A stretch of 7,644 nt of DNA from an uncultured Litorivicinus sp. (GTDB taxonomy: Bacteria > Pseudomonadota > Gammaproteobacteria > Pseudomonadales > Litorivicinaceae), in contig CALKMT010000224.1 of assembly GCA_938091715.1 (NCBI GenBank), positions 1 to 7,644 of the forward strand, written 5' to 3'. The stretch's first letter is position 1. Each line of letters begins with the position of its first letter. The notes under the pieces are model-generated. The model ran no database searches, was not told where the DNA came from, and saw only the letters and a program-made list of their open reading frames with translations. Positions 5,465-7,644 of the stretch are shown here, piece after piece. Both the position numbers and the translations under genes were made by a program.

Positions 5465-6560
5465 GCGGGTCGTGACCTGCAATTTTGACTAGGGTTTCAC
5501 CGGCCCGGGCGTAGGGCCGGCTGACCCGAGTCATGAGCACGCCGGCGTTGCGTGCCAGCACCGGTGTGCAAAGGGTTTCGCCGTGCATCTGCCCCAAGGG
5601 CCAAATCTCTGCGACCGTCTGGCCGGGCTCAATGGCATCACCGAGCTTGGCGTGCCAGTGAATTAGCCCCGCCACTGGGGCTGGCAACAAGTCGACCGCC
5701 TCCAGATCACAGGTTAGATGATCATAACGCGCGATTGGCTCGATGCCGGTCAGGGCGCCGATGTGGCCCAAAAATGCCACCAACCCATCCGCGTCTTTTT
5801 GTGCGAGCTCTGGGGAAACGTCCTGTTGACCCCGCAACTCGATGGTGCACCCCCGACAGCCCACGCCAATGGGGTGCTGGGGAAAGTGCTGGGCCATGGC
5901 CGCCCACAAGCCGGGGGCCGCTTCGTCGAAACTGGCACCGCCCGAATCGTCGGCCAACATCACCACATCTAACTGCAACGCTTGTGCTAGAGGCTTCAAA
6001 TCGTGCTGTGCGCGTTTGGACGCGTACAAGTGTGCGAGCGCCTGATCGTCACAATGCACATCCAAGACATAGTCGGCATCACAGGCCCAGCGAAACAGCT
6101 GGGCCTTATGCTCGTCATTCAGACTGGCCGCCTGCTGGCGGTTGGCCAGCTCAACGATGGCGCTCCGGATGACTCGATCGTTCTCCTTTTGTGAGCCGCC
6201 AAGATTGGGGGCCACCCGTTGAGCCAGGTCGGCGGCAAGCACAGGATACCCGCGGTTGAAATTTTGACCCGAGTCGGCTTCGTATCGACCTAGGTGATGG
6301 CCCTGAATGAACTGCGTTAAGCCTGCGGGATTGGCGATCGGCACCAAGCGGATCTCCCCGATCAGTTGCCCTGCGGATTCCAATGCTTCCAAGCGCACTC
6401 GCAAGCGCTCAAGCGCCGCCATGGCGGGATATTCATCTGCATGAATGCCCGCTTGAAGATACACAACCGGAGCCCCACCTTTGTTAAAGACCAGTTGGTT
6501 TAGGGTCACCGATTGACCGGGGGCCGTCAGGTGTAGGGATTGCGAATCTAAATGGGGCAT
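5430..6560 (-). CDS. Succinylglutamate desuccinylase/aspartoacylase-family zinc deacylase with C-terminal lipoyl-like domain
   Basis: A 376-residue metallohydrolase of the AstE/ASPA branch of the M14-like fold, a family that cleaves N-acyl amino acids or related amides using one zinc. Zinc ligands His40 and Glu43 lie in GIHADEYP and His169 in the DVHCDD strand. Substrate-binding Asn102-Arg103 lie in GQNFNRGYP, with NPAGLTQF (77-84) upstream, and the general-base Glu241 lies in TIELRGQ. The last 100 or so residues (from about 275) carry GLIHWHAKLGDAIEPGQTV, a beta-hairpin pattern like a biotinyl/lipoyl domain, found C-terminally in a sub-branch of this family. The start ATG (6560-6558) has AAGG 7 nt ahead. 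The 3' end overlaps the DMT gene by 35 nt, and the 5' end is divergent from the adaptor gene. It is not an obvious AstE, since no other arginine-succinyltransferase genes are nearby; the substrate is unknown. Confidence 0.87.
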   Translation of the reverse strand: MPHLDSQSLHLTAPGQSVTLNQLVFNKGGAPVVYLQAGIHADEYPAMAALERLRVRLEALESAGQLIGEIRLVPIANPAGLTQFIQGHHLGRYEADSGQNFNRGYPVLAADLAQRVAPNLGGSQKENDRVIRSAIVELANRQQAASLNDEHKAQLFRWACDADYVLDVHCDDQALAHLYASKRAQHDLKPLAQALQLDVVMLADDSGGASFDEAAPGLWAAMAQHFPQHPIGVGCRGCTIELRGQQDVSPELAQKDADGLVAFLGHIGALTGIEPIARYDHLTCDLEAVDLLPAPVAGLIHWHAKLGDAIEPGQTVAEIWPLGQMHGETLCTPVLARNAGVLMTRVSRPYARAGETLVKIAGHDPLTWRSGYLLGD

Positions 6561-6638
6561 TGTGACGCCTTGTAAAGTTGGTGGGCGGTGCGGTAAAGCA
6601 TTGCTAGATTGCCGCGATGTGCTGAATTAGGAAAGACC
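6561..6638. promoter_or_regulatory. Divergent promoter region between the deacylase and adaptor genes
   Basis: This 78-nt gap holds both promoters and both ribosome binding sites (AAGG at 6571-6568 on the minus strand, AGGAAAG before 6639 on the plus strand). The best plus-strand pair, TTGTAA (6570-6575) and TAAAGC (6594-6599), is 18 nt apart and poor at the -10, so I cannot assign a transcription start. No clear operator palindrome is visible. Confidence 0.3.
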
Positions 6639-7644
6639 ATGCGATTTATCCCCCGCGCCTTGACCGGCGTTTTTATGATGATCTTGAGCGTTGCCCTGGT
6701 CGCGGCCGGTGCGTACCGGATCAGCACGGCCAGCCCAGAGAAAAGCCGCAGTGGCCCGGGAGCCAGCGGACTGCCCCAGGTGACGCAGCTCGAGATCCAA
6801 CCGGTCGAAACCACACCCAAATTGTCGTTACAGGGACGAATTGCCGCCGCCAAAGAAACTCGGCTGAGTTTTCCCGTCGCAGGCCGCCTGGACACCCTAT
6901 CCGCCCGACTGAAAACGGGACTCAGGGTCGCCGCGGGTGAGCCCATTGCGCAATTGGACACGCGGCAATTCGAACGTCGTCTGCGCACGCAAGAGCTGAA
7001 TCTAGCCACCGCCCAAGCCAACCTGGCTGAATTCAAGGCCCGCTTGGGTGCCGCACGTACCGAGGTCGACCAGGCCAGAACCCAAGTTGAATTGCGACAG
7101 CGGCAATTCAATCGCTTGACCGACCTCATCATGCGCAAACTTGCCTCGCAGAACGAGGTAGAAGCCGCGGAACTGGCCTTAAACAGCGCAGAGCAGGCGC
7201 TATCGGCCAAGCGCACCGCGCTAATTAACGCCCAGGCTGCCTTTGATCGTGGCTCGTTAGAGTCCGAGCGGCTGCAGTTGGCAGTTGATGAAGCCCGCAC
7301 CGACCTGGCCGATACCCAACTGACAGCGCCCTTTGCCGGTGTATTAACCGAGGTATCCGTCAAGCCTGGCGACCAAATCAGCGCCGGCCAAGGCCTCGCT
7401 GTTTTGACCGATCTGCGGCAGTTGGAAGTGGCTTTTTCGACACAAAACCCTCGCGTCATCCGATTCTTAGCCCCAGGGGCTCAAGAGCCCTTGCCGCTGG
7501 ATACCGAGGTTGAGTTGAGCACCGGGTCGCTGGTGTGGCGTCAGTCAGGCACACTGACCCGTGTAGCTGCCAATGGGGAATTGTCCAGCGGCGGGCGTCA
7601 GTTGTTTGCCGCTTTGGATCCTAACGAGCAGACCCTGTTAAGGC
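6639..7644 (+). CDS. RND/HlyD-family periplasmic adaptor (membrane fusion) protein, 3' end missing
   Basis: The first 335 codons of a periplasmic adaptor, open at the right edge; typical members are 350-400 residues, so little is missing. An N-terminal hydrophobic segment (about 7-26) serves as signal anchor; it shows no lipobox cysteine, so this is not obviously a lipoprotein. The first half of the lipoyl domain is at about 65-108 (FPVAGRLDTLSARLKTGLRV, ending in IAQLD). A long alpha-helical hairpin rich in Ala, Gln, Glu and Arg (about 109-225) follows, then the second lipoyl half, LTAPFAGVLTEVSVKPGDQI (228-247), and the beta-barrel region from about 260. Such proteins bridge an inner-membrane RND pump to an outer-membrane channel. 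The pump gene is expected just downstream, outside the window. The ATG at 6639 has AGGAAAG directly upstream, which fixes the start. Confidence 0.9.
   Translation, partial: MRFIPRALTGVFMMILSVALVAAGAYRISTASPEKSRSGPGASGLPQVTQLEIQPVETTPKLSLQGRIAAAKETRLSFPVAGRLDTLSARLKTGLRVAAGEPIAQLDTRQFERRLRTQELNLATAQANLAEFKARLGAARTEVDQARTQVELRQRQFNRLTDLIMRKLASQNEVEAAELALNSAEQALSAKRTALINAQAAFDRGSLESERLQLAVDEARTDLADTQLTAPFAGVLTEVSVKPGDQISAGQGLAVLTDLRQLEVAFSTQNPRVIRFLAPGAQEPLPLDTEVELSTGSLVWRQSGTLTRVAANGELSSGGRQLFAALDPNEQTLLR

Noticed and set aside
6548..7459. A 303-codon open frame on the minus strand opposite the periplasmic adaptor
   Set aside because: It is antisense to a clearly recognisable adaptor protein. 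Its translation is rich in Ser, Arg and Cys with no domain pattern, and it also runs across the divergent promoter region and the start codon of the deacylase. It is a shadow frame.

Overview
The window reads as a compact stretch of chromosome from a proteobacterium, most likely a gammaproteobacterium. The basis is moderately high GC, E. coli-like families (YfbR, YcgM and QueD types), AGGA/GAGG ribosome binding sites and very tight packing. The genus cannot be fixed from the sequence. I saw no phage, insertion sequence, CRISPR array, tRNA or rRNA. This is mostly ordinary metabolic and transport DNA, with a few odd residues and an odd layout.

Layout from left to right. Positions 1-265 (minus) hold the N-terminal end of an atypical response-regulator-like protein that leaves the window. 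A 338-base, visibly A/T-richer intergenic stretch follows. A YfbR-like HD-domain nucleotidase (604-1200, plus) abuts, tail to tail with no gap, a two-gene minus-strand operon. That operon is a [2Fe-2S]/FAD/NAD(P)H ferredoxin reductase (1902-2870) followed after 2 nt by an FAH-family acylpyruvate hydrolase (1201-1899). Divergent from the operon is a QueD/PTPS-like pterin synthase (plus, ending at 3380), whose end overlaps by 13 nt the end of a minus-strand MFS transporter (3368-4501). The MFS gene shares a 72-nt divergent promoter region with a plus-strand EamA/DMT transporter (4574-5464). The DMT gene overlaps by 35 nt the end of a minus-strand succinylglutamate desuccinylase/aspartoacylase-family metallohydrolase (5430-6560). 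That gene is divergent, across 78 nt, from the start of an RND-type periplasmic adaptor (6639 onward, plus) that leaves the window on the right.

How the genes fit together. Only the reductase/FAH pair is clearly an operon, and it would suit an oxygenase-linked catabolic step, although no oxygenase is present here. The other genes alternate strand one by one, so each is probably transcribed separately. All three convergent junctions have zero or negative spacing and no visible terminator hairpin. The points most worth checking are the HGY variant of a normally invariant zinc-binding HGH motif in the QueD-like protein, the apparent loss of the phospho-acceptor aspartate in the regulator, and the repeated overlapping convergent gene ends.
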